Shown: positions 23,601-35,404 of the stretch, in pieces
Position numbering within the stretch: position 1 is the first letter of the stretch
How the letters are laid out: each line of letters opens with the position of its first letter
DNA from: Klebsormidium nitens
Lineage: Eukaryota > Streptophyta > Klebsormidiophyceae > Klebsormidiales > Klebsormidiaceae
NCBI GenBank assembly: GCA_000708835.1
Contig: DF237270.1
Span: 1 to 64,000, forward strand
Reading direction: 5' to 3'
DNA length: 64,000 bases
Notes under the pieces: generated by a model
The model's database searches: none
Told to the model about the DNA's origin: nothing
The model's input: the letters and a program-made list of their open reading frames with translations, nothing else
Position numbers and translations under genes: made by a program

Positions 23601-26600
23601 GCGCCTCGAGGCCGGCCTCGTCGAGCGAGAGGCGCCCGTAGTCCGCGCCCGCGATCTGGCCGTTGGGGCCCTCCACGTCGGCGGGGTACTTGCCCTCCGT
23701 CATTGTAATGGTCCATACACGATGTAGCTCGCCTGTCGAAAGAAGTAGAGGGGTATGGGCTTTTCGGACTTATCTTTCAGGTTTTAGGGCTTACGAAACC
23801 ACCAAATTTTGTGTGTTTACCGAAGGAAGGTTTACCAGGGGTTTGTAGCTTGCTTCACGTCCCGATGATGAGCCCCACCCGCTTTCATTTGGAGTGGATC
23901 CAAGTCAATCATACTTAGAAAGCAAACCTCTGAGCCACTGGAGAAAAGTAAATTTGATGCACTTTCCGAAAACGGAATCACGAAGCAAGTTGTCCGCGCT
24001 GCGACGGCGGAGAAAGATAGCCGCGTTGGTACAGCGCTCCCAAAACGAGAGACACCTTGCCTAATGAACGGCGGGAGAGAGTCACGATGAAAGGGTACCA
24101 GGATTTCAGCACTTAGCGGAGAATGCTTTATCAAGGACAAGGGGAGAAGCAAAGTTGAAGTTTATGTCAGTCCTCTGAAATCAAGGCATCTCTGTTTGAA
24201 GCAAAGAATTGGCAAAACCCCAGCATTAAGAGTTCATTCAGCGCAGTGCGTAAATCACCCTCGTACTTAGTCCAGATGGTTCCCCAAGTGAGCAGACGTT
24301 ACTTCGCCGCTGAGCAGTAAGCATCCGAATGGACTGTAATTCAATGAGGTAGAGTATCTTGGCAAGGTCGACTCAATATTCTACATGATGTCCTATGAGA
24401 AACACACAAAGCGAATCTCCTCTCCTCATCAATGTCAGCTCACCATTGAACCGCGCGCGATCACCGTCGTCCTTGCTGCTCGACTCAAAGGGCTGATCCG
24501 GGAATAGGAGCACGCTGGATATGAATACGATGACGGGCATGACAGTATAAGCTATGAAGACGGACTTGAGGGAGACGTCGAAGGTGTGGATGACCGCCCC
24601 GAAGATGCAGAAGACCACCGTGGACGAGTTGAAGCCTGCGCGGGCAGGAATGCAGACGTTTAACAAGACTCTTCAAGATTTTGCTGACGCTTCGTTTGGT
24701 TAGCCTTGACTGAATGGGAAGAAACAGGTTGAGCATTGCACCAGAGACGCCAGATCGTTCGACGAAGGTAAGCGCGAATGAGTAGGTGACTGTTTGAAGT
24801 GAGGGGCATCAGTCAGAGGACGCTAGGGAGTACAAGTTCTTCTCTTGGAGCGAGGATCACTTGTCAACCGTTTCTCCAAACACGAGCAATCAATCTTCCA
24901 GGTTCCCAGCGGAAAGGTCTCAAGCAAGGCTTCGAAACTGTGACACAACTGAGATTGAATCGCTCTTACAAAGCTTTCATGAGCAGCAAATGCTACTGTG
25001 AGTAGATTCAAACACATTCTCAATTGAATGAAAGAGGGACACCTTACCTGTCGACAGGGCCCCAATGATCCCGGCTGACTGGCTCGGGAAGAGCTCCCCG
25101 AAGCTGTAGGTGCTGTTGAAGATGCAGGGTCCTCCAACCGACATAAGGAAGAAGCCGAGGTAGTAGAAAGAGCTGGAAATCTCCTGGGCGAATGCGACGG
25201 CGAGCAGCCCCCCCGCCAAGAGGAGGGAGCCCAGGCAGACTGTGATGCGGGGTCCGGCGTAGTCTAGAAACAGACCTGTAGAGGTAACGGGGGGGAGGAT
25301 TCCTGTAACCTTGTTGACTTTAATTTAACCCAAGTGTTATTGTTTAAAATGGACTTTTGTAAATCCGAATGTAACCGATAATAAATCACAAAGCATCCGT
25401 TGACAGTATTCAGGAATGTCCCCAGGTGCGGCGTGTCGAAACAAAGAACGAAAAAGACACATCAAGATGCACTAGGCCAGAAGACTGAGGGCCTGGATTG
25501 CGGGAGTGCTGGGTTCATTATCATGCTTTTATTAGCCCCAATCCGGTCATACATTGTGATTTGACGATTGAGTTGGAGGCCATTGCTGAAATGTAAGAAG
25601 CTGACAAATTCCTGCTAAAGAAGAACGCACACTCCCCATCCTATCACAGTCGAGAAGAAATCAAGATTGAGCAATTAACGTTGAGCCTCCCTAGGTCAAG
25701 CAGAATCCAGAGAAGGTCAACTTCTAACCCCTCTGGTCTGGTGTCTCGGCAAACGCGTTCATGTTCGAGAAAAGGAGACTATGCTTTTGTGAAGGGCAGA
25801 AGGCACAGTCTGGTTCTAAACTGGCCCCACTTTTCGAGCTGCATTGTCCATTGGTTTGACCAAAACCCTCGATCGCACTCCACAATCAGTGGCTGCCAGA
25901 TCAACATTGCCATAGCAAACTCTGATAGAGTTCTCACCAACAACAATTTGCAGCAAGACTTACCACAAAGCTGGCCCTGTGTCTTGGGGACCAGTGATCA
26001 ATTGTGCCAATGGCAGCAACTAGACTGAGGCCTCACCAACAACGAACGCGCAGCCAGAGATCGTGGTTGCCCCGATGGTGTACATTCTGGAGAGGCGGTC
26101 AAGCTGCGCGGGGCATGGGGACTTGCCATCCTCACAATATTCGCTGAAGGCCTTGACTTCAAAGAGCAGGACGTCGTACAGTCCCGAGTATCCAAAGACG
26201 ATGCCTAGACATTGGGGAAAGAAGGCGGGAGAGATGGAATTCAGAGTGATGGAATTCAGAGCTAGCTTGCTGAAATTGCTGAACGGCTTGTTGCAAAAAG
26301 CAGCACAATCTAGTGACCAGAATATTCATGGACAATGCCTGAAGTGGAGAAGAAGCAGCAAGGTTTTGAACTGGCAGGTTTTGGGGTTAGCTGAGGGAGG
26401 TGTGCCTGGAGAAGAGGATGTCAGAACCTTCTGAGCATGCATCCCATTGATTGCCAACCTTCTTAGCATGTATTGCATTGATTGCCAGCATTCTACAGGA
26501 CTCAATTGTGGCATTTTCTCTCCATCAAATTATGCTTGAAAGCTTGCTTTTGCAATGGACATCATTGCGTACGACAAGAGAGGGAAAGGGCCAGCATCAG

Positions 26601-26721
26601 AGTAGCTACTAAACTTACCTGAGGCACTGATGGAGTAAATCATTGCAAGTGTCACAAGAAGCACCCTGCGCGGGTAGCTCTCACCCCCTGGCTGACGGTG
26701 CCACGATTGAAGAAAGGCCAT
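20613..26721 (-). CDS. SLC43-like MFS transporter, copy B, intact
   Basis: This paralogue of the gene at 13425-18609 is inverted relative to it. Exons in transcript order: 26721-26619, 26204-26037, 25275-25048, 24635-24444, 23732-23557, 22479-22220, 21676-21490, 20936-20613. Phases agree and the frame closes at TAG 20613-20615, giving 545 aa. The first three exons match copy A exactly in length (103, 168 and 228 bp). Motifs include IVFGYSGLYDVLLFEV, FNSSTVVFCIFGAV, the basic loop KKLFRRRS, and the C-terminal YPVFLWKKVFYGNFLRPPLV that copy A loses to its frameshift. Two structural differences: copy B has an intron (22480-23556) where copy A has continuous coding sequence, and lacks copy A's intron 16424-16851. 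By family it is an SLC43/FMP42-type facilitator; the substrate is unknown. Confidence 0.9.
23237..23517. repeat. Long hairpin in an intron of SLC43-like copy B
   Basis: 23237-23284 and 23470-23517 are inverted repeats matching at 46 of 48 positions; weaker pairing continues inward for roughly 40 more bases on each side, leaving a loop of about 100 bases. The structure sits within intron 22480-23556, just downstream (in transcript sense) of the exon ending at 23557. Confidence 0.85.
26428..26489. repeat. Short tandem repeat, 31-bp unit, in an intron
   Basis: Two adjacent diverged copies begin CCTTCTGAGCATG and CCTTCTTAGCATG and both contain CATTGATTGCCA. They lie in the first intron of SLC43-like copy B. 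A further small doubling of GATGGAATTCAGAG occurs near 26235-26262. Confidence 0.65.
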
Positions 26722-27435
26722 GCTGATCTAAGCTGATATAAACAGAGCTTCAGTGTACCCCTTATTACTCTCCGTACTGCTTCAGATATCATCTAATACA
26801 ATGCTGGTATGGGACCTTGCTATATCTCTCTAGTAGCTCACCACGCAGCAGATGCAATTTCTTAAGTGCATAACAACCCTCCACATAGTATCTTTGAAGA
26901 CCAACCACGTGCACAGCATTCCATCATCATATCGTCCTGGAGATCTTAGCATTGCTTATACCTTAAGGCGCATACCAGGGCAACCGCCTGCAAACACGCC
27001 AACGTGCGAAAGGCCGTGCTCTTTTCAGACAGCAGCACGGATCCAGGAACAGCAGCACGGACCTACCGTACTTAGCTGAGAGAACTAGCGTCCTAGCTGC
27101 GCCGCACGCTGCTTCTGCAGCCGCCTGCTCAATGGCTATTTACAGGACTGATGTGCAAGTGGCAGATTTCAATTGGTGCCTACGACTCCAACGTGGCGCC
27201 GCAGACGCCACGTGACACTGCCATCATGACTGCAGTTGTTCAGAACCCGGCTGTTGGTCTTAGTTTGAAGCTCTGGGATCATGGAACCAACTCTGCAGAC
27301 ACGCGGTAATGGTTGAGGTGTTCGGGAATCGTTGTCGTTGACGCGCCAAAAACGGAAGGCATGATACGATGATGGAATTTTGAGCGTTGTCGGACCTGTG
27401 CTTTCTTCTCCTCCAGGCGCATTCTCACTGTCAGG
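26722..27435. other. Divergent promoter region
   Basis: About 0.7 kb between the start codons of the SLC43-like copy B (minus) and the SRR1 gene (plus), so presumably a shared or back-to-back promoter. I see no diagnostic TATA element or conserved operator. Confidence 0.4.
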
Positions 27436-30400
27436 ATGGCGCCGCAGGCTCCTGAGGAGGACGGCTGGACGGTTGTTGGAAGAGTCCGAAGCAAAGGTGC
27501 AGAGAAGGATGGGAGACGACCTGTCCCTCAGAAGGTGACGGTGCAGCTGCAACGAGAAGCAATGCCGGTGTTGAATGGTTGGGGAGGTCTGACAGATTTC
27601 TATGGTCAAGGAACTAAGTTGAGCAGAAAGGGGAGTGGGAAGAAAGTCCGTCAGAACTCTGTTGGGGCAAAGGACGACATTTCAAGGCTGGTGGAAAAAG
27701 TGGAGGGTGCAAGGTAAGCGCTCTTGTTAGGTTAAAATCTGATAAGCGGATGTTGATGGTGAAGAAAAGCAGCTTTGATCGCTTCTGCCTAATAGCGCTG
27801 TCTTTTGATGGTAATTAACACCATGAGATAATTCCTTTTATGTGCCCTCCTTGCATCTGTATCCAAACAATTATCTGACAGTGTTCATTCAAGCCAGTTG
27901 TTAAGTTGAAAGCTTTGCTCCGATGCCGATTTCACTCTTTGTTCACTTCCAAATTGGTTATCCAAATCAGAACTCACTGCTCGAACATTCATCTCTACGA
28001 GCTCTTTGAAAAAGTCCTAGGCTCCAAGTCTCCTAGGCTTTAAATGGCACCAAACAGTGTCTCTTGTCATTTGCAGGCTGGCCGTTGAGACCTCGGAGTT
28101 TTACCAGCGCTTTTTGGAAGCCTGGAAAAGCAAGAATCTCTCCGTTGTCTTGGAGGAGACCCCCAGCCCCCCTCCCTCTCCAACAGAATCGAAACAGCCC
28201 TCCCCGAATATACCCGCTCAGAACCCCGACCGACTACAAACGTCGGGTATAGAAGCAGCCTCCAGCAAACCCTTTGAGAACGTTGTGGCTGTAAACCATG
28301 AAAACGAAGCAGGAATTGAAAGATCAAACGGTGGCGCTTTACCTGGCGACGAGCGGACGGGGTCTGATGGTCAAAGTCCTGCAAACCCTGGACCGGCAGA
28401 TTTGTGTTTCAAACATGAGACAGCAGGCAGCACGGGGTCAACAAAGGAGTCGGAGTGCATCAAGCATCTCGATATTGTGGTCTACGGTGTTGGGAGCATT
28501 TCAGGAAGCGACACGTCCAGGTGTCAGCTGGCGTTTGCGCTGCTGTTGAAGCAACTTGTGCCGGTGAGTTGTTCGAGTCGGACCAGACCTCCATTCCCTA
28601 TGGTGCATTTATAGGAGATGAGCTTAGGCTCCATCGAGAGTCAGTCCTTTCTCATGGCTTTGATTGGCTTTTGCCATACGAACCTCTCTGTCAGAGTCTT
28701 CTAAGGAGGTGCTAGCTCTACCTTTCGTCAGATTCCAAGAATTCAAGATACTTCATGCTGTTGCGTTTCATCCTCTAATCGGAGAGCACTCTGCTTCGTA
28801 TGGTCAACAAAATTGATTCTCCATCTGACATCCCAACTGTCAATACCAATGCGTTCACCTCTGCTCCACTCAGTCATGTACCTTGTCGAAAAGTCTGGAG
28901 CATACAAGATAGCGTTGAAAAAATGCTGCGCTGTTTCAGATCCATCGTCCTTGCTTTCCGTACAGAATACCGACTATAAATTTGTCCCCAAACCGGTTTG
29001 TACAGCTATTGGAGTGGCACAGCTGACTTTCTTACTGTCAGGCCCCAAAAGCCGTTTCTCCTTGAATCCTCTCGTTCATGGCAACTTCATCACTGCAGAG
29101 TGCCGATCGTCTCCTCGTCTACGACCCCGCTTTCTCAGAGGTCGACCGTCAGGCGCTCGAGCGGCTTGGTTGTGACGTCATCAACGTGAATGAGGAGGGC
29201 AAACGGAGCGCCGCCCGCCCCACGCTGTTCTATATGCCCCACTGCGAGGAGTGGATGTACGATAACGTGCTGTCGGCGAATTGGGATGCGGAGCGTTTGG
29301 GGCGGGTTGCCATTCTGGGGAACAGCTTTGGGAATTACTATGACAGGTGGGTGCACGGTTGGAGATGCCTCGTCCTCTGCTCGCTCTTGGCCGGACTGTT
29401 CTTTGAGTTCTCTTCAAGAGATTTAGGTGGTGTGTCTGAGAATCTCGTTTCCTCAGCTGAAACACGAGTAAAGGTTTTCCAGCAAAGTTAGGAGTGCTCA
29501 CTTCGCGACTGCTTAGAATGGAAGCAACTGAGCTTGTTGCGAATCCAATGGACCAAGCCGTGGGAAGAGGCGATGGTTAGTCTTCTGAATAGCTGCTGAG
29601 CCCAAGCGAATAAAGCACGCTCTTCAAGGTCGTTTGAGTGAAACTGCTCTAGAATCTCAATGTTACAACTTCTCTCGCAGGCTTGATTCGTGTTTGCGGA
29701 AAAGAGTGCCTTTTATACTTACAAGAGCCTTCCCAGACCATTAAAGCATCCTTCGGAAGTTCTAGCCCTACGTCGCTCCTTACTTGATATAGAGCTAAGA
29801 AGAGTGCCCTATCTATCGGTATTGACAAGAGCAGCATGAAATTACGCTTTGAGAGTTATTTAAACAAGAGGAAGAATCAGGAAGTCTTAGTTCCCTAAGT
29901 CGCTCCTCGCAGGCTTGGATTGTATTCCGCTGAGATGAAAGCGCATATGCGGCACATTCGGCACGTTGCTTCGGTGTTGGAGGAGTTGCGGATACACGAC
30001 CTCGGCTTCCCCAACGCTTCCGCTTTCAACGACATGAGGTGAGAGCTCGAGCGGGTCTGTTTCTTGTTGAAAGAAAGGGCCGGCACGCAGGGTCTGCGGT
30101 ATTTAAGGACGTCGAATGTAAGTCAATCGCGGTTTGTCATAAATGGTCAACAACAAGCGACCTATTGCGTGGAAAGCCTGCTTTCAAGTCGCTGGCAGGG
30201 GATCAGACAGCCGACGCCTTCTTTATTTGGTTTCTAATTGTAAGTTCCGACATTTGGAACGGTGAAACATCCTGCTTGGCCCGACGGCACCGACGATTTA
30301 CAAGCAAGGGTGAAGGCTAGCGTGAGGTCTAAAGCGTTCGCGTTTTTTCGGTTATGGCTTAGTCTTGACGGACGAACGTCTTTCAGGCCAATCTTCTCGA

Positions 30401-30656
30401 CACAAGCCGACATCTCAGACCGCTTTTGCCTTCTTGAGGCCCCTGATGCGACATCTTAGACCGCTTTTGCCTTCTTGAGGCTCCTAATGGCATGTACGCA
30501 GTTTCCTTTCATCACAAAGAAAGAGGCGCAACTTTTTGGTGGTTGAATGAAAGGTGACGATTCCATCCTGAGCTCTGTTCGTTACTCTGCAGTTGGCACT
30601 CCTTCAAAGTTGCTGCCCAGGAGACCTTCTTTTCGGGGCTCCAGCTTGTAGAATGA
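27436..30656 (+). CDS. SRR1: SRR1-domain protein
   Basis: Exons 27436-27713, 28077-28563, 29099-29346, 29913-30038 and 30593-30656 join in phase to a TGA at 30654-30656, giving 400 aa. SRR1 (SENSITIVITY TO RED LIGHT REDUCED 1) proteins are linked in plants to phytochrome B signalling and the circadian clock, and in fungi and animals to haem or growth regulation; the biochemical role is unsettled. The N-terminus has the DGWTVV start typical of the family. A long disordered acidic/Ser/Pro-rich segment in exon 2 precedes the SRR1 domain, which begins near IVVYGVGSISGSDTSRCQLA and continues through LLVYDPAFSEVD, LGCDVINVNEEG, PTLFYMPHCEEWMYDNVL, VAILGNSFGNYY and the final FNDMSWHSF. The symbol is given by domain family; orthology was not tested. 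Confidence 0.9.
30408..30489. repeat. 41-bp tandem duplication in the last SRR1 intron
   Basis: 30408-30448 and 30449-30489 are adjacent copies starting CGACATCTCAGACCG and CGACATCTTAGACCG, both containing CTTTTGCCTTCTTGAGG. They differ at about three positions, so the duplication is young. Confidence 0.85.
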
Positions 30657-31801
30657 GAAGTAGATGCGGGAATCAGGACGCGATTCTTATCAGGTCTTGT
30701 TCAGGAGCAGTGTCACACTTGCACACAACCCGAATAAGCGCGGTCTACTCTATCACTGCGTTGTTGCTTGCCTTTAGCACGATCATTGGTATCAACAAGG
30801 TGAAAGCCACTATTTGGTCGGCGCTATGGTCGCCTGTCCAATCATCAACTTGACCAGTGCTGCAGTCTGGCCCGTCTTACACACCGGTCCGAGGTGACGG
30901 CGTGCATTTAAGGTGACCCGACAGTGCGCGTATAACGAGATGGCTTTGCTTCAGTACACATGAAGAACTTTTGTTGAGTCTTGCTAGCTGTGGCTCCTTG
31001 TATGACAAGCACGCTCACGAAGTTCATTTGGCCGGGACTTTTAGTACGTGCGGCCAGATTCCATGTGGATTACGTATACATAGACCGGTTTGACTTGATC
31101 GGACCGAATATTGCTTGAAGTCACACACACGCCCACATATGTGCAGACTATAGTGAATGCCGTGAATTATGTACTGATCTTGCTATGAAACCCGGGGCCT
31201 AGCTGCATCCATGTAATCGCATACAATATTCCGACAACCAAACTAGTAGGCTCGTGCCAGCCATGCCATGCCACATGATGGTATATCAGATCCACATGCA
31301 AAGCACCAGGCGGTCATGAGTGCAGGTTCGAGCTCAGGCTGGCGTGTAACGTTTTGATCATTGAGCTGTTACGTAATCTATTGCAGATTGAATCTGCTGT
31401 ACCGTTTGCATTGCAACCAAACATGGGTATCATCGTCAGTTGCGATAGAATCTGATGGGCGTCGAGCCTAGCGTGTGGAGAGAGCGGATCACTTGATCTT
31501 TCTTGAAGAGATCTTGAGTTCTTCAGTGCATCCAGATATAACGTGCAACTCTGGTATCATCAGAATTTACAAAGTGGTTAGTGCAAAGTATCCCAACATA
31601 GAACCGTCTTCTTTTCTCTGACGCAGTTTACAAGGCTGGGCATGCCTAAATCACGTGTCCAACAGAAAAAGATCGCCGTCCAGCGTCCTGGTTGGCGAAG
31701 CCTAAATTGCAGCCCCATTGAAATGTTCCGAACGTTTTGGAACACACTTAATCAAAGCCAAAACTGGGGACCGCCCATGATATCCTTCAAGGTATTCATC
31801 T
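30657..31801. other. Intergenic spacer, nothing recognised
   Basis: It lies between two convergent 3' ends (SRR1 gene and DUF427 gene). I see no exon, RNA gene or clear repeat in it. Confidence 0.4.
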
Positions 31802-33201
31802 TTACTTGGAAACGTCCACACCCTTCCAGAAGGCAACGTGGTCCTTGATGTTGGCGGCAGCGGCCTTCGGGTTCTCATACGTCCTGCATTCAATGGCAAG
31901 TTCTTACATCAGGGTATGACGATAGAAAGCCAGACCGTTCCTCTCAGGACAAAACAAAGTCAGGACAAGAAGAAACTCTTGATCTGTATCCAGACTTGCA
32001 CTATCCTTTATGGTCCCCTCCGCTTTCACCTGTGACATCTTTGATCTGGGCGCTCTGGGTTTTGATATATAGACCAAGCTGAAAGGAGACCCGGTTGAAG
32101 CACGTGAACGAACGACACAGCCAGATCACGTCGGGCTTGCAGCCTCCAGATAAGAGGAGCACCACATGATTCACAAAGCTTTGCAGACAGATTGCACGGC
32201 CTTGGACATAACGACTCTTGACAATCAGATTGTCCTACACGGTGGAAGAATTCATTGCTTGTAAAGAAAGCCCATCAGCCCTTTAGCCAGCATAAAAGCG
32301 GCCACCTAAAGCTCTAAATATAGCGCCGCAAAGCAGTCTACAGGGAACATGCAGCAATCGGTTATTTCATCTGCATTAGAACTAGCTGTTAGACTACCGT
32401 ACAGCGCATACAGTGATCGTCCTTCCGCATAGAATTGGAAAGGTCTGACCCTATGCCGCTCTTAAAAAGATAGTTCATTGAATAACAACTGGAATTAAGA
32501 CCATGAATAATTGATACGGGAAAGCGCAGGTCTTGTCCATCTTTGTAAGAAGGCAAAGATGATACAAGCGAATGGACATAAAGTAGCCCGCCACCTTCAT
32601 CTCATACCAAACTGCCTCCAGAGATTGAATGGAAAGAGACCCACCCAGGAACAATTCTTGGAATATCAATGATCCTGATCGTGGCATTAAATTTTTTTGA
32701 GCACTTGAAGCAACTGTTGACTAGACCTCTTGACCACACTCAAAAAAATGGCTCCAATCACCGAGGTGACTGAGCCACTCATAGAATAATTCTTGAGCAA
32801 ACAAGTCTACCATCAGGATCTATCGAAACCGTCCATATGCAATGCTGTGCACCATTTGCAATGCTGTGATGATTGAAAGACCGACAGCACTCCCTCAAAG
32901 CCAGTCCGTCTGCAAGGTCACACGCTCCGAACAGCAGCTTTCCTCACACGCCCACCAAGCATACATCCAAACCAATCACAGCATTCCTCGGTACTCACCA
33001 GACGGCATCCTTGTTCTCCTTCCCATCAACGCTCAGCGTGTAGTAGCTGGCGGTGCCCTTCCACGGGCAGACCGACGTGGTGTCGGTCTTCTTGAAGTAC
33101 TCTGACTTGATCGAGCTCTTGGGGAAATACACGTTGTTCTCCACCGTCTCAAACTTGTCGGACTCGGCGACCACAACGCCGTTCCATGTGGCCTTCGGCA
33201 T
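31802..33201 (-). CDS. DUF427 (NTP_transf_9-like) domain protein
   Basis: Two exons, 33201-32999 and 31883-31802, join in phase 2 to give 94 aa, a complete single DUF427 domain. The start MPKATWNGVVVAESDKFE, the central VYFPKSSI, the CPWKGTASYYTL segment and the C-terminal NPKAAAANIKDHVAFWKG match the family pattern closely. The function is not established; the fold is a small beta barrel, and cytosolic location follows from the absence of a signal. The single intron (31884-32998) is longer than the whole coding sequence and splits a Trp codon. Its presence, and the lack of compositional difference from neighbours, argue against recent bacterial transfer or contamination. Confidence 0.9.
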
Positions 33202-33724
33202 GGTGACTGCTGATTACAGGTGGCGAAGCGGAGCAACAAAGTGCTGAAATGCAGATGGAAGAGGGCTGGGGGTCAATCGCTAAATGCTGATTGAACTTGT
33301 TGAGCACTTTGAGAGCAGATGATGTGAATGAATCTCAAGTGTTGCAAAGACGGCTTCCTTCTGGGCAGATTTATTAGTACAACCTCAGCAAGTAGATTGT
33401 AGAAGCAGTGGTGGGCCCTTCTCAGGAAGATTCCTTCGAAGGTCTCAAAGCTGCACGAAAGCAGAAAGCAATGCACATGTGAACCTAGCCTAGCTGCCTA
33501 GCTAGCTGGCCAGTCTACTGCCGTCAAAGCTGCATACGCTATTGGAGAAACGGTGGTGGGTTCGACGACATTTAACTCCGACGACTTGCTCAAAGACCAA
33601 AAATCTTACGTCGTCGAAGGTGGGATTGTCCGCTGCGCAGTTGAATGAATGCATATGCATGCGTCGTCGAGCTCTGGGAACGACCATGGGTCCCCAAAGT
33701 CAGGGGGGCGGCAGCCCCCCCGAT

Positions 33725-33915
33725 TCGTTACGAAAGTTGACTGCCGCTCGTTGACGTCCGCAACGACACGAGGTTCGTTACCACTGGAACGGGCGGGGGG
33801 GTTCGGGGGCGTCCCGNNNNNNNNNNNNNNNNNNNNGTTCGAAAAGTTGACTGCGCTGTTGACTCCGCAAGACACAGGTCGTTCACTGAAGCGGGGGGGT
33901 TCGGGGGGGCGCCCA
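33725..33915. repeat. Tandem repeat spanning an assembly gap
   Basis: The ~90 bp before the gap (about 33725-33816) and the ~80 bp after it (33837-33915) are diverged copies: both begin GTTNCGAAAGTTGACTGC-like, pass through a CCGCAA-ACA tract and end in GGGGGGGTTCGGGGG followed by CG-rich sequence. The gap therefore falls inside a repeat array. Confidence 0.8.
33817..33836. other. Assembly gap (20 N)
   Basis: A run of 20 N, with G-rich repeat sequence on both sides. The true length of the missing sequence is unknown; a fixed-size filler is likely. Confidence 0.95.
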
Positions 33916-33971
33916 TGCACCTTCATTAGGTCTTGTACATATGTAAAAGCGAGGACCATTGTCCCATCTCG

Positions 33972-34070
33972 GTTTTCATGGTGTAGTTGGTTATCACATT
34001 CGCCTAACATTGGAGTCCGCACGACTTCATGGCACGCGAAAGGTCTCCAGTTCGAGCCTGGATGAAAACA
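33972..34070 (+). tRNA. tRNA-Val(AAC) with a 25-nt intron
   Basis: A full cloverleaf can be drawn. The acceptor GTTTTCA (33972-33978) pairs with TGAAAAC (34063-34069), with discriminator A at 34070. The D arm is GTGT-loop-TCAC. The anticodon stem TTCGC pairs with GCGAA (34036-34040). The anticodon AAC lies at 34006-34008 in a CTAACA loop. The T arm is TCCAG-TTCGAGC-CTGGA. An intron of 25 nt (34010-34034) sits at the canonical position after base 37. Removing it leaves 74 nt, normal for tRNA-Val. The internal promoter boxes are intact (A box TGGTGTAGTTGG; B box AGTTCGAGCCT), and a TTTT terminator follows at about 34079-34082. Confidence 0.93.
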
Positions 34071-35404
34071 CGCAACACTTTTGCCACAGTACGTGAAGCG
34101 GCACGCCTTTCTTTTGCTGCTTCAATCTTCTTTGCCGGATCGTGTGCTGTCGGTGGCCCACTTCACCACAAGAAAAAGGCGGGGGGCTGCGCCCCCCCGC
34201 ACCCCCCCGCTGAGTTGAGGCTAGTTCACAGACGACGTCGGGCGGGCCCGTATAGTTGCCGCAGTTTGCATGGGGCCCAGAGGCTGTGATGCCCGCGTTC
34301 AATCCTTAACTACTAACAAGTGAGCCTAAGCCAACGGCTTAGCTGAGCCAGTGGCCCGCTTAGGGCGTTTGGCTCAAATAGGCCTTTTTTGGACTGGCAT
34401 TTGCCGACTGCAGACTACGGTTGCAAATTGCAGTCCCTGAGCGGGCGTTCACTGCGATGCCCCAAGAAGCGGTATGTTTTGGACTGCGTCCATCTTCGAA
34501 TGTTGACAGTATGGACGGTGATGACAGCGACCAAAATCGGGCTTGTCCAACTTGGCTAGTACGTAGGTACATATTGAAGAATTGAATTGTGATCGGTCGC
34601 TTATGAGTTCACAATACAGGATCATAACATCACGATTGCAATGTCATGGTAAATTGTAAAGCTCAGTGGTACCCTGGTAACCTCTGTATAAACTTTGTAA
34701 CTAAATCTTGGGGCGGCGCAGTGAAAGCCTTGGCATCAAATCGTGGCTATCATGCGCGCCCGGTTTCTGTTCACCGTTCTTATACATATGTATATTGTCG
34801 GTCATGCATATGCGAGGCCCCATCAAGATATCCAGACGGCTAACCTCATGACGCAAGCTAGGCGTACGTCAAACGTCTAGCAATAAGACGAGTATACGTC
34901 AACTCATCCTTCGTATTGGTGTTACTCTGCCCTCATCCAGCATTTTTCGGTTTCACTGATGAGGGCACTACTGCCAATGTTTTGCAGGCTCCCCAGGCGC
35001 AGTTTGATGCTAGGCACCTGCCAGTCTTTCGACATATCCGAACTTGAAATTTGGGATGGCGGTCTGGGCCGTATTTTTCAAAGGAAGGAGCAGGCAATGC
35101 ATCGACCTTGAGTACTCGGAACTCATAATGGAGTATTAGTTGAATAAACGACTTCGTTGCAATGTCAAGTATCTGGGCACTGGGGTCAAGATTGTTTGAT
35201 TCACGTTGAGGATACCATCTCATTGTAACCGTAGTGTACAAGGCAATCATCTCAACAATCGTCGTAAAAGTATGCGGACGCGACTTGCAACTCTAGACCT
35301 TTGGGGTAGCCTCTAATCGTCTTGAAGTACGAAAGCCTTGTCGCGTGGAAACGTATGTATGACACAGATTCTGCCCCTTTCGGGTGCAACAAGAAAAAGG
35401 TAGC
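34071..35404. other. Intergenic spacer, nothing recognised
   Basis: It follows the tRNA and ends at the 3' end of the pyrophosphatase gene. Near 34180-34210 there are G and C homopolymer runs resembling those of the repeat at 33700-33900. A short self-complementary stretch (AGCCTAAGCC...GGCTTAGCT) lies near 34323-34346. No coding exon is visible. Confidence 0.4.

Noticed and set aside
31802-33201. Bacterial contamination or recent transfer for the DUF427 gene
   Set aside because: The gene has a 1.1-kb spliceosomal intron splitting a codon and sits among ordinary nuclear genes; nothing in its base use stands out.
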